Shown here: piece after piece, positions 32,986-33,315 of the stretch
Layout: each line of letters begins with the position of its first letter
How positions within the stretch are numbered: position 1 is the stretch's first letter
Origin: a virus
Direction: 5' to 3' (one strand)
IMG/VR virus record: IMGVR_UViG_3300025701_000033
Location: 1-33,315 of that record
Length of the DNA: 33,315 nt
Position numbers and translations under genes: made by a program
Notes under the pieces: generated by a model
What the model was told of the DNA's origin: nothing
The model's database searches: none
Seen by the model: the letters and a program-made list of their open reading frames with translations, nothing else

Positions 32986-33315
32986 TTACCCATCACAAGC
33001 TAAACAATCTTCGTTCATTGCTTGTTGCGCTATGTCCCCTCGTAGCACTGACTCTGTTCTTGTATAGTACAAAGTCTTAACTCCGTTTTTCCAAGCATCA
33101 AAGTGTACTTTGTTAAGCCACTTAGGTGTTGCTTCACTAGGAAAAGCTAAATTCAAACTAACTGATTGATCTATGTACTGCTGACGTAATCCAGCTTGAT
33201 TAACTAATTCCAATTGGTTAATCTCCTTAAAAGTCTTAAATACCTCTTTTGCTGGTATGTCGTGGCCCATAGTGATATCATCAAGCTCAGCAATATCTTG
33301 AACGCTACCACCATC
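32986..33315 (-). CDS. nrdA: Ribonucleotide reductase large subunit, C-terminal part (cut by window edge)
   Basis: The frame is open to the right edge and ends in TAA, so only the C-terminal 109 residues are visible. They read through a conserved stretch of the class I large (alpha) subunit: LVNQAGLRQQYIDQSVSLNL, then WLNKVHFDAWKNGVKTLYYT and RTESVLRGD. They end with DCLACDG, where the C-x-x-C pair is the flexible-tail redox pair that reloads the active-site disulfide from thioredoxin or glutaredoxin. The enzyme makes deoxynucleotides for phage DNA. It lies on the opposite strand and belongs to another (early or middle) transcription unit. An internal ATG at 33270 is not the true start. Confidence 0.9.
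   Translation of the reverse strand, partial: DGGSVQDIAELDDITMGHDIPAKEVFKTFKEINQLELVNQAGLRQQYIDQSVSLNLAFPSEATPKWLNKVHFDAWKNGVKTLYYTRTESVLRGDIAQQAMNEDCLACDG

Noticed and set aside
1-33315. tRNA genes, CRISPR arrays, insertion sequences and integrase genes
   Set aside because: I looked for cloverleaf-forming segments, regular spaced repeats and recombinase motifs and saw none; nothing indicates lysogeny within this window.

Overview
The window is a piece of a tailed double-stranded DNA phage genome: a late (virion and lysis) gene block running rightward from the left edge to about 32.9 kb, then the 3' end of one metabolic gene on the opposite strand. The DNA is AT-rich, gaps are tiny, and most genes abut or overlap (TAATG, ATGA). 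Almost none of the starts has a Shine-Dalgarno sequence; most follow A/T-rich leaders, a habit of Bacteroidota and their phages. With the gene order, this suggests a marine or aquatic phage of Bacteroidota, possibly Flavobacteriia. The host assignment is inference. I see no tail-tube, sheath or tape-measure gene. The connector, stabilisation-like and ejection-like genes fit a short-tailed (podovirus-type) virion, perhaps distantly related to crAss-like or Cellulophaga podoviruses.

Layout. 0-2.4 kb: the end of an unknown gene, a holin of the gene-transfer-agent 3TM type, two small conserved unknowns, a protein resembling two fused GroES (Cpn10) domains, and a small gene in the terminase small-subunit position. 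2.4-9.7 kb: terminase large subunit, portal, scaffold-like protein and major capsid protein, closed by a strong rho-independent terminator. 9.8-21.8 kb: a capsid-adjacent unknown, two head-tail connector candidates, a 1706-residue and a 560-residue tail protein, a cupin, an ejection-type alanine-rich protein and an unknown. 21.8-30.2 kb: one 2807-residue polyprotein-like gene, a quarter of the window. It carries a zincin-type HELLH motif, a sigma-region-2-like segment, a possible HNH-like segment, a complete HAD phosphatase motif set and membrane-active stretches, with three (A)SKR linker repeats. 30.2-32.9 kb: a lysis and accessory cluster with a T7-lysozyme-type amidase, a small membrane protein, a 26-residue micro-ORF and six small proteins sharing an SPF...KSPL-type motif. 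32.95 kb: terminator, then the C-terminus of a class I ribonucleotide reductase large subunit on the minus strand.

How it may work together: packaging and capsid genes build the head, and the double Cpn10-like protein may help fold capsid protein. Connector and tail proteins close and extend the vertex. The ejection protein and giant polyvalent protein are probably carried in the virion and delivered with the DNA, the giant possibly being cut at its linkers. Holin candidates and the amidase lyse the cell. The most original features are the giant protein with its repeated linkers, the SP-motif small-protein family and the tandem Cpn10 protein.
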